Shown piece after piece: positions 38,598 through 47,083 of a stretch of 64,000 nt of DNA; within the stretch, counting starts at the first letter, position 1, and the number at the start of each line of letters is the position of its first letter. Where the stretch lies: contig NZ_MDHA01000022.1 in assembly GCF_001705665.1 (NCBI RefSeq), positions 61,482 through 125,481 of the forward strand. The letters are read 5' to 3'. The DNA is from Thioclava sp. SK-1 (GTDB taxonomy: Bacteria; Pseudomonadota; Alphaproteobacteria; Rhodobacterales; Rhodobacteraceae). The position numbers and the translations under genes are program-made. The notes under the pieces are model-generated. The model did not search any database. It was not told where the DNA came from and saw only the letters and a program-made list of their open reading frames with translations.

Positions 38598-40226
38598 ATG
38601 TCAAACGGCACTACATCCTCCTCCTCTCGTTTGAACCGGCGGCAGCTGCTTGCAGGGCTTGGTTTCACCACGGCTCTGGGCACTGTTGTGGCCTTTCCCG
38701 CCAATGTTTTGGCGCAATCTGAACCGGCAACTGCGCCGGAATTACCCCCTGCTGCAGAGCAGAAACCTTTCAGCTTTGACCTGTTGACCCAACAGGCACA
38801 GCAATTGTCAACGCAACCTGCAGCACCCGCCCAACAGGTCGATGGATTTTTGACCAAGCTTACCTATGACGATTATCGCCTGATCCGATTTAATCCAGAG
38901 CGGGCGCGGTTTGCCGATGTGGAAAACACGCAGTTCACGCTGCAAGCGTTTCACATGGGCTGGCTGTTCCGCGAACCCGTGGTTTTGCATGAGGTCATCG
39001 ACGGCCAATCCCAGGCCATGACATTTGGCACCGATGATTTCATTTATGAACGGCAGGCGCGTGACATCGTGCCAGAGCACGCCCCCCTTCCCGGTGTCGC
39101 CGGGTTCCGGCTGCATCACCCGCTCAACCGCCCCGATATTATGGACGAGCTGGTGGCATTCCAGGGCGCAAGCTACTTCCGCGCGCTTGGCCGTGGCTCT
39201 GCCTATGGCTTGTCGGCCCGTGGGCTGGCCCTGAACACTGGCCTGTCCGTCGCCGAGGAATTTCCCCGCTTCACCCAATTCTGGATTGAACGCCCGGCAG
39301 AGGCTGCGGGCCAAATTACGCTCTATGCAGCAATGGAAAGCAAATCGCTGACCGGCGCATATAAATTCATCATCACGCCCGGACAGAATACGGAAATGGT
39401 CGTCACGGCACGGTTGTTCTTCCGCGAAGACATCCCGCAGCTTGGAGTCGCGCCGCTGACGTCGATGTTCCTATATGCGGATCGCAACCGGGCAAAATTT
39501 GATGATTTCCGTCCGCAGGTCCATGACAGCGACGGATTGATGATTGAACGCGCTTCGGGTGACGTGCTGTGGCGGCCTTTGGCCAATCCTCCGCATCTTG
39601 CATCGAGCTACTTCTCAGAAACCGCACCCAAAAGCTTCGGCCTGTATCAGCGCGACCGCGATTTCGACCAGTATCAGGACGGCGCGGCACATTATGAACG
39701 CCGCCCGTCGTTGAAGGTGGAACCCATTGGTGACTGGGGCAAAGGCGTGGTGCGTCTTGTGGAAATCCCATCGGATCTGGAGGTCAATGACAACATCGTT
39801 GCCTTCTGGGTGCCAGAAGCACAGGCCAAGAAAGGCGGCACATTCGAGATCAGCTATAAGCTGAGCTGGGGGGATCTGCCCGTGGATGCCAGCGGTGATC
39901 TTGCGCATGTCCTGGAGACACGCGCAGGTGCTGGCGGCGTATCGGGTGTCGAAAGTAACGGCACACGAAAATTCGTGATCGACTTTGCAGGCGGGTTAAT
40001 GTCCCGGCTGCCGGAGGCGGCTGTCGAGCAGCTTAAGCCTATAATAACAATAAATAATGGCTCAATCGCGAGCCAAAGTTTCTCAAAGATCCCTGGTCAG
40101 GACATTTGGCGCCTGGTCATGGATGTCGCGGCAGAAAATGACGCGACTGTGGAACTTTCGGCCCACATTGCAGGTTTCGGTATCAAGCAAACTGAAACCT
40201 GGGCTTATCAATGGATCAAGGCATGA
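38598..40226 (+). CDS. opgG: Glucan biosynthesis periplasmic protein
   Basis: About 542 residues. The signal is twin-arginine (LNRRQLLAGLGFTTALG, then A-rich cleavage near VLAQSE), as in OpgD, while OpgG of E. coli uses Sec. The mature part has the family blocks FNPERARF, GTDDFIYERQ, RGSAYGLSARGLALNTG and FVIDFAGG. It acts in the periplasm on osmoregulated glucan backbones. The start is uncertain: frames open to GTG 38526 and ATG 38532 exist, but the extra codons include several rare AGG/AGA/CTA, so I prefer ATG 38598. It shares ATGA with the next ORF. Confidence 0.9.
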   Translation: MSNGTTSSSSRLNRRQLLAGLGFTTALGTVVAFPANVLAQSEPATAPELPPAAEQKPFSFDLLTQQAQQLSTQPAAPAQQVDGFLTKLTYDDYRLIRFNPERARFADVENTQFTLQAFHMGWLFREPVVLHEVIDGQSQAMTFGTDDFIYERQARDIVPEHAPLPGVAGFRLHHPLNRPDIMDELVAFQGASYFRALGRGSAYGLSARGLALNTGLSVAEEFPRFTQFWIERPAEAAGQITLYAAMESKSLTGAYKFIITPGQNTEMVVTARLFFREDIPQLGVAPLTSMFLYADRNRAKFDDFRPQVHDSDGLMIERASGDVLWRPLANPPHLASSYFSETAPKSFGLYQRDRDFDQYQDGAAHYERRPSLKVEPIGDWGKGVVRLVEIPSDLEVNDNIVAFWVPEAQAKKGGTFEISYKLSWGDLPVDASGDLAHVLETRAGAGGVSGVESNGTRKFVIDFAGGLMSRLPEAAVEQLKPIITINNGSIASQSFSKIPGQDIWRLVMDVAAENDATVELSAHIAGFGIKQTETWAYQWIKA

Positions 40227-40462
40227 CCGCATATACCTCCCTTCCCGTGGTGCCATCGACCGCAATGACAGACCTGCACGTGATGGCACGTGATACGGCC
40301 GACGAGACGTTCGACCCGGCCGAACTGATTTCCGGCGCTGGCGCTTTGCCAGAGGCCCCTATGGCGATGCCTGCGCAAAAAATTGAGCAGCCGCAGGGTC
40401 GTATGCGCCGTATGTTCAGCACCCTGATTTTGCAGCCGGCACGCGCGCCGGGCCGGGGCTGA
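40223..40462 (+). CDS. 79-residue ORF between opgG and opgH, resembling a detached OpgH N terminus
   Basis: It starts on the ATGA shared with the opgG stop (with AAGG upstream) and ends 3 bp before opgH, so it is translationally embedded in the operon. No membrane segment and no signal. Its LPEAPMAMPAQ stretch resembles the LPxxxPLxMPxQ element I recall from the cytoplasmic N-terminal tail of full-length OpgH proteins, and the opgH gene here starts much closer to its first helix than in E. coli. It could be an independently translated regulatory tail. That is inference from resemblance only. Confidence 0.65.
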   Translation: MTAYTSLPVVPSTAMTDLHVMARDTADETFDPAELISGAGALPEAPMAMPAQKIEQPQGRMRRMFSTLILQPARAPGRG

Positions 40463-40465
40463 CCC

Positions 40466-42244
40466 ATGACAAATGACCGCGCCCGCCTGTGGGCGCTGCG
40501 TGGTAGCGCAGTTGCACTGAGCCTCCTTGCGGGGTTCGGTGCTTTCATTTTATTTCTGCAATTTGGGGATCAAAACGGGCTGGATGTATATGACATCACC
40601 CGTGCTGTGTTGATCCTTATTTCAACGCTGTGGCTGGCTTGGGGCGCGGTTCAGGCACTTATCGGGCTCAGCACACGCGCCACCCCCCCAGTCTATGACC
40701 CCGACGCACCAATCACGTCCCGCACGGTGGTTTTAATGCCGGTCTATAATGAAGATCCGCTTTATACATTTTCCCGGCTTGCGGCGATGGATGCCTCTGT
40801 CACAGCTGCCGCGCAGGCCTCGAATACCGAAGTTAACGTGCATTTCGCGATTTTGTCAGACACACGCAACGATCTGACAGCGCGGCGCGAAGAACAGCTG
40901 TTTGCAGATCTGGTGAAAGAGCGCAAAGGGCTGGGGCGGTTTTTCTATCGCCGCCGGGAAAATAACATCGGCAAAAAAGCCGGAAATATCGAGGATTTCA
41001 TTACGCGCTCTGGGGCGGCCTATGATTTCGCGCTGATCTTGGATGCCGACAGCCTGATGGAAGGCGAGACGATCTTGCAGATGGCCCGCCGGATGGAAGC
41101 TGAGCCCCGTTTGGGTCTGCTGCAAACCCTGCCAAAAGTCGTGCGTGCCCGGTCCCATTTTGGCCGCGCAATGCAGTTTTCAGCCGCGTTTTTCTCACCT
41201 GTCTTTGCGCGTGGTCTGGCGATGATGCAGGGTCGCACAGGGCCGTTTTGGGGCCATAACGCGATGGTGCGGACCCGTGCCTTTGCCGAAAGCTGTGGCC
41301 TGCCCGCGCTGCGCGGAAAACCACCCTTTGGTGGGCATGTCATGAGCCACGACTATGTCGAAGCCGCCCTTCTGGCGCGCGCAGGCTGGATCGTGCGTCT
41401 GGACGATGATTTGCAGGGATCTTTTGAAGAAGGGCCAGAAAACATCGTTGATCACGCCAAACGCGATCGCCGCTGGTGCCAGGGTAATCTGCAACATACG
41501 CGGATCATCGGGGCACCCGGTTTGCGCCTGTGGTCGCGCTTTGTCTTCGCCCAAGGGATCATGGCCTATATTGCGCCGCTCTTTTGGCTGGGATTTATCC
41601 TGTGTTCGATCGCGGCGTCCACCTTTACCGCGCCGCCCAATTACTTTCCCGAGCCGAACTGGCCATTTCCGTATTTCCCGCCCTCAGAAGCATCGAAGGC
41701 CATCGGCTTGGCCATCGGCATCTTCGGTCTGCTTCTGGTGCCGAAACTGCTGATTGCAGGACGTGCGGCCAAAGACGGCACAGCGGATGATTTTGGCGGC
41801 CCGGCACGGGCGTTCTGGTCCACCTTGGGGGAGCTGCTGCTATCGTCGCTTAATGCCCCTGTGCTGCTGATGTTTGCCACACGCTCGGTCATTCAGGTTC
41901 TGCTGGGTGCAGATGGTGGCTGGCCCACCAACAACCGCGGCGATGGGCGTCTGACATTGGGTGACGGGCTGCGTGCGTCTTGGTGGATCACGCTGATTGG
42001 CATAGTTGGCCTTTGGGCCACATGGGTGTTCGCGCCAGGCCTATTTTTGTGGCTGCTACCTGTTGGCTTGCCAATGATCTTGGCCCCTGTCTTGATTTCC
42101 CTCACCTCTCGTGGCGCGGGCGGTCGATTGTTTGGTGTTCCATCTGAATACAGCCCAGCCCCGATCCTGCGCCTGCACGATCAGGTGCTGGCAGATTGGA
42201 GTGCGCGGCTAGATGCCCGCGCCGAGGAGAAACACAGTGCCTAG
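40466..42244 (+). CDS. opgH: Glucan glucosyltransferase, inner membrane
   Basis: 592 residues. Two N-terminal helices, a family 2 glycosyltransferase domain with AIMPVYNEDP-like start (VVLMPVYNEDP), the metal-binding DADS (LILDADSLMEG), MSHDYVEAALLARAG and the acceptor motif RDRRWCQGN, then a membrane-rich C-terminal part. It polymerises UDP-glucose into linear glucan while moving it to the periplasm. It lacks the roughly 140-residue cytoplasmic N-terminal region of E. coli OpgH, and the small preceding ORF may supply part of it. Confidence 0.93.
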   Translation: MTNDRARLWALRGSAVALSLLAGFGAFILFLQFGDQNGLDVYDITRAVLILISTLWLAWGAVQALIGLSTRATPPVYDPDAPITSRTVVLMPVYNEDPLYTFSRLAAMDASVTAAAQASNTEVNVHFAILSDTRNDLTARREEQLFADLVKERKGLGRFFYRRRENNIGKKAGNIEDFITRSGAAYDFALILDADSLMEGETILQMARRMEAEPRLGLLQTLPKVVRARSHFGRAMQFSAAFFSPVFARGLAMMQGRTGPFWGHNAMVRTRAFAESCGLPALRGKPPFGGHVMSHDYVEAALLARAGWIVRLDDDLQGSFEEGPENIVDHAKRDRRWCQGNLQHTRIIGAPGLRLWSRFVFAQGIMAYIAPLFWLGFILCSIAASTFTAPPNYFPEPNWPFPYFPPSEASKAIGLAIGIFGLLLVPKLLIAGRAAKDGTADDFGGPARAFWSTLGELLLSSLNAPVLLMFATRSVIQVLLGADGGWPTNNRGDGRLTLGDGLRASWWITLIGIVGLWATWVFAPGLFLWLLPVGLPMILAPVLISLTSRGAGGRLFGVPSEYSPAPILRLHDQVLADWSARLDARAEEKHSA

Positions 42245-43472
42245 CACAATCCCTGCTCCCGGCCATGTGTCAGGGCGCGATCCACGGTTGGATGTCTTCC
42301 GTGGGTTGGCCCTGGCGATGATTTATATCAATCATGTTCCCGGCCAGATTTATGAAAATCTGACCTCGCGTAACTTCGGTCATTCCGATGCGGCGGAGGC
42401 CTTTGTGTTCATGTCGGGAACTGCTGCAGCGATGGCCTATGGGCCCAAGCTTGCAGCGGGGCTGAACCTGTCTACGGTGCAAAAAATCTGGGGCCGCAGT
42501 TGGTTGCTTTATATGATCCACATCATGCTAAGCATCTGGGCGATTGCGATTTTCTCAACCGCTGCGCTGCATTTCGGCGGCGAGGGGTTGATGAAAAAGA
42601 TCGCGCTATCGCCTTTGGCTGAACAGCCGCTGGAATTCCTAATCGGGATTGCAACGCTGACCCATCAGCTTGGCTATGTGAATATCTTGCCAATGTATGC
42701 AGTGCTATTGCTCGCCACACCATTTTTGATCCGCATCGGGCAACGCACCCCGTTAGGGCTTTTGGGTGGCTCCGTCGCGGTTTGGGCACTGGTCGGGCAA
42801 TTCCGGCTGAACCTGCCCAATTCGGTATTTGAAGGCGGATGGTTCTTTAACCCGCTGTCGTGGCAGCTTATTTTTACATTGGGCTTGCTGACCGGATTGG
42901 CTTTTCGCAGCCACAACCGCTTTGTGCCGATCAAACGATGGCTCGTGATGACATGTGCCGCCTGGCTGATTTTTTCCGCTGTCTGGGTCAATAGTGACAT
43001 GCTGCAAAAAGGTCTGGGCCATGTGATTTGGCAGCTGCGTGAATGGGATGTGCCATTCTATCTGGTGACATTTGACAAGACTTATGTCGGGCTGCCACGG
43101 CTTAGCCATTTTCTTGCGCTGGCGTATATCCTGTCCTTGCCAGGGCTGATACCGAAATTGGCCGCGCACCCGGCATTCGCGCCGCTGCGCCTGATGGGAC
43201 GACATGGGCTGCCCGTGTTTGCTGCGGGCACGGCGTTGGCGATTTTGGCGCAAGCCATCCGCTATGTCGCGCCCGGCGGCGTGGTACAGGACACAGTGCT
43301 GATTTGGGGCGGCTTGGCCGTGCTTTACGGGTTTGCCTGGCTGAGAGAGCATCTTGCAGCCCCTAAACCAAAACCGATGCCAACAACGCGTGGCACGGCA
43401 CCAGGCGCCGAGCCGCAGATGCCGCTGGCCGATAAAATCCTGCCCCTGCCCCGCAAAGCCCCGGTGCGCTGA
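42237..43472 (+). CDS. opgC: OpgC-family glucan succinyltransferase
   Basis: 411 residues from GTG 42237, with GAGGAG seven bases before it. The start overlaps the opgH end. About ten hydrophobic segments and the OpgC opening block GRDPRLDVFRGLALAMIYINH. Members transfer succinyl groups to periplasmic glucans at the membrane. A Pro/Lys-rich cytoplasmic tail ends the protein. Last gene of the opg operon, with the LysR gene convergent 24 bp beyond. Confidence 0.9.
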   Translation: MPSTIPAPGHVSGRDPRLDVFRGLALAMIYINHVPGQIYENLTSRNFGHSDAAEAFVFMSGTAAAMAYGPKLAAGLNLSTVQKIWGRSWLLYMIHIMLSIWAIAIFSTAALHFGGEGLMKKIALSPLAEQPLEFLIGIATLTHQLGYVNILPMYAVLLLATPFLIRIGQRTPLGLLGGSVAVWALVGQFRLNLPNSVFEGGWFFNPLSWQLIFTLGLLTGLAFRSHNRFVPIKRWLVMTCAAWLIFSAVWVNSDMLQKGLGHVIWQLREWDVPFYLVTFDKTYVGLPRLSHFLALAYILSLPGLIPKLAAHPAFAPLRLMGRHGLPVFAAGTALAILAQAIRYVAPGGVVQDTVLIWGGLAVLYGFAWLREHLAAPKPKPMPTTRGTAPGAEPQMPLADKILPLPRKAPVR

Positions 43473-43496
43473 TCCGCACCAGGACGATCTGCGCGA

Positions 43497-44381
43497 TCAG
43501 GCCTTTTTGGGACTACCAATCCGGTCTTTCAGTACCTTCAGCACCGCTTGCACCTTTGCCGTGCGGTGCAAATCGACATGGGTCACCAACCACAGCGGTG
43601 ATTCCCAATCGGCTTGGGGCGGCATCACCTCGACCATGCGGCTGTCCGCACGCCCTTCATAGGCAGGCACAAAGCCCAGCCCCAAGCCTTGCCGCACAGC
43701 CGCCAATTGGCTTTCATGGTCATTGGCGCGAAAAACCACCGCCTCATCCGGGACATGCGCCGCCAACCAGCGCCAAAACGGTGCCCGGCTGTCACGCTGT
43801 TCAGGGCCTACAAAGCGTTGCTCTGCCAGCGTTTCGACCGTAGGCATGCCATAGCGATCCACATAGCTGTGTCCGACATACAAACCGACCTGGTTTGAAG
43901 ATAGCTGCTGCACCACGTTATCGGGCTCTGTTGGGCGGTTTCCTGCGCGAATCGCCACATGCGCCTCGCCATATTCCAACCGGAACACCCGTTGATCTGT
44001 AAGGTAACGCAGATGCAGCTTCGGATGATCCACCAACAAGCTTTCCAACGCCGGCAAAACCAAAGGCGACAATGTCGGCAAAGACGTGATGATCAGCTCT
44101 CCGGACACTTCTTCCCCTGCCCCGGCGATACGCGCTGCCAACTGGCTGAACTGATCCTCTGTCGCCTGCCCTACGGCCAACAGCTGATGGCCTGCCTCGG
44201 TCGGAGTGTAACCGCGTGGATGGCGCTGAAACAGCCGCGTTCCCAACCGCGCTTCTAACGCATCAACATGGCGAATGACTGTGGCGTGATGCACGCCCAG
44301 CACTTCGGCCGCGCCCGACACCGTGCCAACCCGCGCCACCTGATAAGCGGTTCTAATCTCATCCCAGTTTTCGAAATTCAT
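43497..44381 (-). CDS. LysR-family transcriptional regulator
   Basis: 294 residues from ATG 44381 (MNFENWDEIRTAYQVARVG). The winged helix is in residues 1-60 (TVSGAAEVLGVHHATVIRHVDALEARLG), then the effector domain. It is divergent from the azoreductase gene with a 108-bp shared promoter, so it probably controls azoR in response to quinones or electrophiles. The family makes this likely, the ligand is not visible. Frames extending further upstream cross the promoter and are not used. Confidence 0.9.
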   Translation of the reverse strand: MNFENWDEIRTAYQVARVGTVSGAAEVLGVHHATVIRHVDALEARLGTRLFQRHPRGYTPTEAGHQLLAVGQATEDQFSQLAARIAGAGEEVSGELIITSLPTLSPLVLPALESLLVDHPKLHLRYLTDQRVFRLEYGEAHVAIRAGNRPTEPDNVVQQLSSNQVGLYVGHSYVDRYGMPTVETLAEQRFVGPEQRDSRAPFWRWLAAHVPDEAVVFRANDHESQLAAVRQGLGLGFVPAYEGRADSRMVEVMPPQADWESPLWLVTHVDLHRTAKVQAVLKVLKDRIGSPKKA

Positions 44382-44489
44382 ACCTGTGCACCCGCGAACA
44401 TTTTGGGTGCGATCATGACAGTTGAGTTCAAACACACAAGAGGCAAGTTTAGCAACAACTGCACAAATCAGTCCTTTTGGAGCCTGCAC

Positions 44490-45059
44490 ATGAAAATTCT
44501 TCGTATCGATAGCTCGATCAAAGGTGACGCTTCTGTCACCCGCCAGCTGACAGCAAAGATCACCGAACAGCTGGGTGGCGACGTCGTAGTGCGCGACACT
44601 ACTACGATTCCGCTGATCGACGGCACATGGATCGGTGCAGCCTATACCCCGGCGGACAAACGCACCGATGAGCAAAAAGAACTGCTTGCGCTGTCCGAAG
44701 AGCTGATCGCAGAGATCAAAGATGCAGATGCCATTGTTGTCGGCATGCCGCTATATAACTTCGGTGTCACTGGCCCGCTGAAAGCCTGGATCGATATGAT
44801 CTGCCGCGTGGGTGAGACATTCCAATACACCGAAGAAGGTCCCCGTGGGCTGGTATCACCCAAGCGCGTCTATGTTGCCTATGCCTCTGGCGGCGTCCCA
44901 CAGGGATCGGGTTACGATCTGGCAACAGCTTATGTAACACAGGTCTTTGGCTTTATCGGCCTGACCGATCTGACATTCATCTCGGCGGAAGGTGTGGCAA
45001 TGGGTGAAGCCGAAGCCATCGCAAAAGCCGAAGAACAAATCAAAGGGCTTGCAGCCTAA
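44490..45059 (+). CDS. azoR: FMN-dependent NADH:quinone oxidoreductase / azoreductase
   Basis: 189 residues with a flavodoxin-like fold. It opens MKILRIDSSIKGDASVTRQL (phosphate-binding loop for FMN) and has the MPLYNFGVTGPLKAWIDMI block typical of AzoR. GGAG lies eight bases before the ATG. It performs two-electron reduction of quinones and azo compounds in the cytoplasm. It is divergent from a LysR gene and followed by a strong terminator. Confidence 0.93.
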   Translation: MKILRIDSSIKGDASVTRQLTAKITEQLGGDVVVRDTTTIPLIDGTWIGAAYTPADKRTDEQKELLALSEELIAEIKDADAIVVGMPLYNFGVTGPLKAWIDMICRVGETFQYTEEGPRGLVSPKRVYVAYASGGVPQGSGYDLATAYVTQVFGFIGLTDLTFISAEGVAMGEAEAIAKAEEQIKGLAA

Positions 45060-45109
45060 CTTCTATTGCCGGGCCTGTGTGGTCCGGCTTCGAATCTCTT
45101 CCCAGCCTG

Positions 45110-45138
45110 GGTCCGTGCAGCTTGCACGGACCTTTTTT
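45110..45138 (+). terminator. Intrinsic terminator of azoR
   Basis: Perfect 10-bp stem GGTCCGTGCA (45110-45119) with TGCACGGACC (45123-45132), three-base loop, followed by six T. It also separates azoR from the convergent mipZ, which ends at 45155. Confidence 0.92.
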
Positions 45139-45154
45139 ATGCGCGGAAAAGGGA

Positions 45155-45964
45155 TCAGAAATTGACCTCAACACCGGGCAATTCCAACGCCTTGATCAGA
45201 TCGCGCAGCTCTTGACGCGCCGCCACATTAGAGATGTTAAGCTTTTCAACGCCCAGATCCTTTAGATCCAGCAATGTAATGCCGCGTGGGAAAAGTTCGC
45301 GGAAAATCACGCGTTCAGAAAAGCCGGGCGCAACGCGAAAGCCGATCCGTTTGGACAATTGCTCCAATGCACCGCCGACCTTGCGTTTATTGTGCATCTG
45401 CTGCGCGCCCAGACGGTTGCGCAAGACGATCCAGTCAATCGGCTTCAGCCCGGCCTTGGCCCGCAGCTGACGGGCCGACCAGACCATTTCGGAATAGATC
45501 GACGGGCCCACCACCTTCGATGTCGCCGGATCAATCCGCGCCAAAAGATCAAAGTCAATGAAACTGTCATTCAACGGCGTGATCAGCGTATCGGCCAGTG
45601 AGTGCGCCACCTGGCTTAGCCGGGTATGCGATCCGGGGCAGTCGATCAGAATAAAATCGCAATTCGGTTCCATTTCGGCAACCGCCTTCGACAGGCGGTA
45701 ATCGAATGGGTTTTCACCCTGTGGCAGCTCTGCAGGATCAATTTCCGGCAAGGTGCGATATTCCGGCGACGGCAGCGCAACACCTTCACGGGCCATGAAT
45801 GCCTGGCGGTTTTCGACATAGCGGCCAAAGCTGCGCTGTCGCAGGTCCAAATCCAGACCGCCTACGCGAAACCCCATCCGCGCCAAGGCGGTGGCCACAT
45901 GCATAGAGGTCGTGGATTTTCCAGAACCGCCCTTTTCATTACCAGTCACGATGATATGCGCCAC
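45155..45964 (-). CDS. mipZ: Division-plane positioning ATPase MipZ
   Basis: 269 residues with a deviant Walker A NEKGGSGKSTTS (residues 9-20) and Walker B FILIDCPG. The alphaproteobacterial MipZ insert and tail are present (LDLDLRQRSFGRYVENR, RLGAQQMHNKRKV). It forms a gradient from ParB at the poles and blocks FtsZ assembly away from mid-cell. It stands alone, without parAB. Strong taxonomic marker for Alphaproteobacteria. Confidence 0.95.
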   Translation of the reverse strand: MAHIIVTGNEKGGSGKSTTSMHVATALARMGFRVGGLDLDLRQRSFGRYVENRQAFMAREGVALPSPEYRTLPEIDPAELPQGENPFDYRLSKAVAEMEPNCDFILIDCPGSHTRLSQVAHSLADTLITPLNDSFIDFDLLARIDPATSKVVGPSIYSEMVWSARQLRAKAGLKPIDWIVLRNRLGAQQMHNKRKVGGALEQLSKRIGFRVAPGFSERVIFRELFPRGITLLDLKDLGVEKLNISNVAARQELRDLIKALELPGVEVNF

Positions 45965-46129
45965 GTTCGCCTCGTCCTTCTTGATCTTGTAGGGTCTCGC
46001 CTTGGCCGGACTATAGAAGCCAAGCGCGTCCGAAGGAAGAAGCCGCGTGCATTCGATCCACGCACAAGTGGCGATTCATGTCTTTTCGCAACGGTGACTG
46101 TGCGGCCATCAAACAGACCCTGCAAAGAG

Positions 46130-46157
46130 AAAGGGCGCACCAAATGGCACGCCCTTT
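46130..46157 (-). terminator. Terminator downstream of rpmE
   Basis: On the minus strand, AAAGGGCG and CGCCCTTT form a stem extended by TGCCA/TGGTG around a two-base loop, followed by CTCTTTG. It lies 22 bp after the rpmE stop and closes the ribosomal protein transcript. Confidence 0.75.
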
Positions 46158-46179
46158 GCAACACAAATGCGGTTTGGGA

Positions 46180-46401
46180 TCAGAAACCCAGACCGGCATA
46201 TTTGTTTTTGAACTTCGACACGCGGCCACCGGTATCCATGAGGCGCGAGCTGCCGCCATTCCATGCCGGGTGCGACGTTGGGTCGATGTCGAGGGTCATC
46301 GTGTCGCCCTCTGCGCCCCAGGTCGTGCGGGTCTGATATTCGGTGCCATCGGTCATTTTGACGGTGATGGTGTGGTAGTCTGGATGGATATCCGCTTTCA
46401 T
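46180..46401 (-). CDS. rpmE: 50S ribosomal protein L31
   Basis: 73 residues, opening [19 protein letters not shown] and ending in the [13 protein letters not shown] block. All four zinc-binding cysteines of the C+ form are replaced (VKMTDG in place of VxCxxG, PTSHPAW in place of CSxCHP), so this is a zinc-independent L31. It lies 11 bp after rplS. Confidence 0.96.
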   Translation of the reverse strand: MKADIHPDYHTITVKMTDGTEYQTRTTWGAEGDTMTLDIDPTSHPAWNGGSSRLMDTGGRVSKFKNKYAGLGF

Positions 46402-46412
46402 CGAACCGCTCC

Positions 46413-46787
46413 TTAGGCTTTTTTGGGTTTGTAGGTGGTGTCCTCGGCAATACGTGCCGATTTACCGCGACGCGAACGCAGGTAATACAGTTTCGCGCGG
46501 CGCACACGACCACGACGAACAACTTCGATCGAATCGATGTTGGTCGAATACAGCGGGAACACACGTTCCACACCTTCACCGAAGGAAATTTTGCGCACGG
46601 TGAACATGGCTGCGATCGTCGCGCCACCTTTGCGTGCAATGCAAACGCCTTCATACATCTGGACGCGCGAACGCGAGCCTTCGGTCACTTTATAGCCAAC
46701 GCGAACGGTGTCGCCGGCCTTAAAGTCCGGAATATCTTTGCCGAGGCTGGCGATCTGTTCCGCCTCGAGTTGCGCGATCAGGTTCAT
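46413..46787 (-). CDS. rplS: 50S ribosomal protein L19
   Basis: 124 residues from ATG 46787 ([11 protein letters not shown]) with AAAGGA upstream; an in-frame ATG five codons earlier overlaps that site. Family block [22 protein letters not shown] and C-terminal [15 protein letters not shown]. Lies at the 30S/50S interface. It is separated from trmD by almost 300 bp, longer than usual for this operon. Confidence 0.97.
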   Translation of the reverse strand: MNLIAQLEAEQIASLGKDIPDFKAGDTVRVGYKVTEGSRSRVQMYEGVCIARKGGATIAAMFTVRKISFGEGVERVFPLYSTNIDSIEVVRRGRVRRAKLYYLRSRRGKSARIAEDTTYKPKKA

Positions 46788-47083
46788 CGCATATCCTTTC
46801 AATTGCTCGCGGTTTGTTCCGCGAAGATGCTATAGCGTCCTCAGAACCTCGGGTCTTCGTCGGGGATTGCACCGAAGTGTCGTGCCCGCCTAAGGGATCA
46901 GGTCGTCTGTTCCTTATACCTTTGCCAGCGTGTAACAGCGATGCGGAAGAGGCACCTACAACAATAGCCAAAGGGTCGGGGCCGATTCCGACCCAGACCC
47001 GTGCGTCATACGGGCAAACCGACTGCGGATCAAGGGGCATATTCACCCAGATCAGACCCTGCCTCCCCCCTGTGACGCGCAGC
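46788..47083 (-). other. Long gap between trmD and rplS
   Basis: 296 bp inside an otherwise compact ribosomal operon. A minus-strand frame crosses it, but it continues into rplS out of frame and has no start with a ribosome binding site, so I do not call a gene. An rplS promoter or an untranslated leader is the likelier content. I could not identify a clear structure. Confidence 0.45.
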
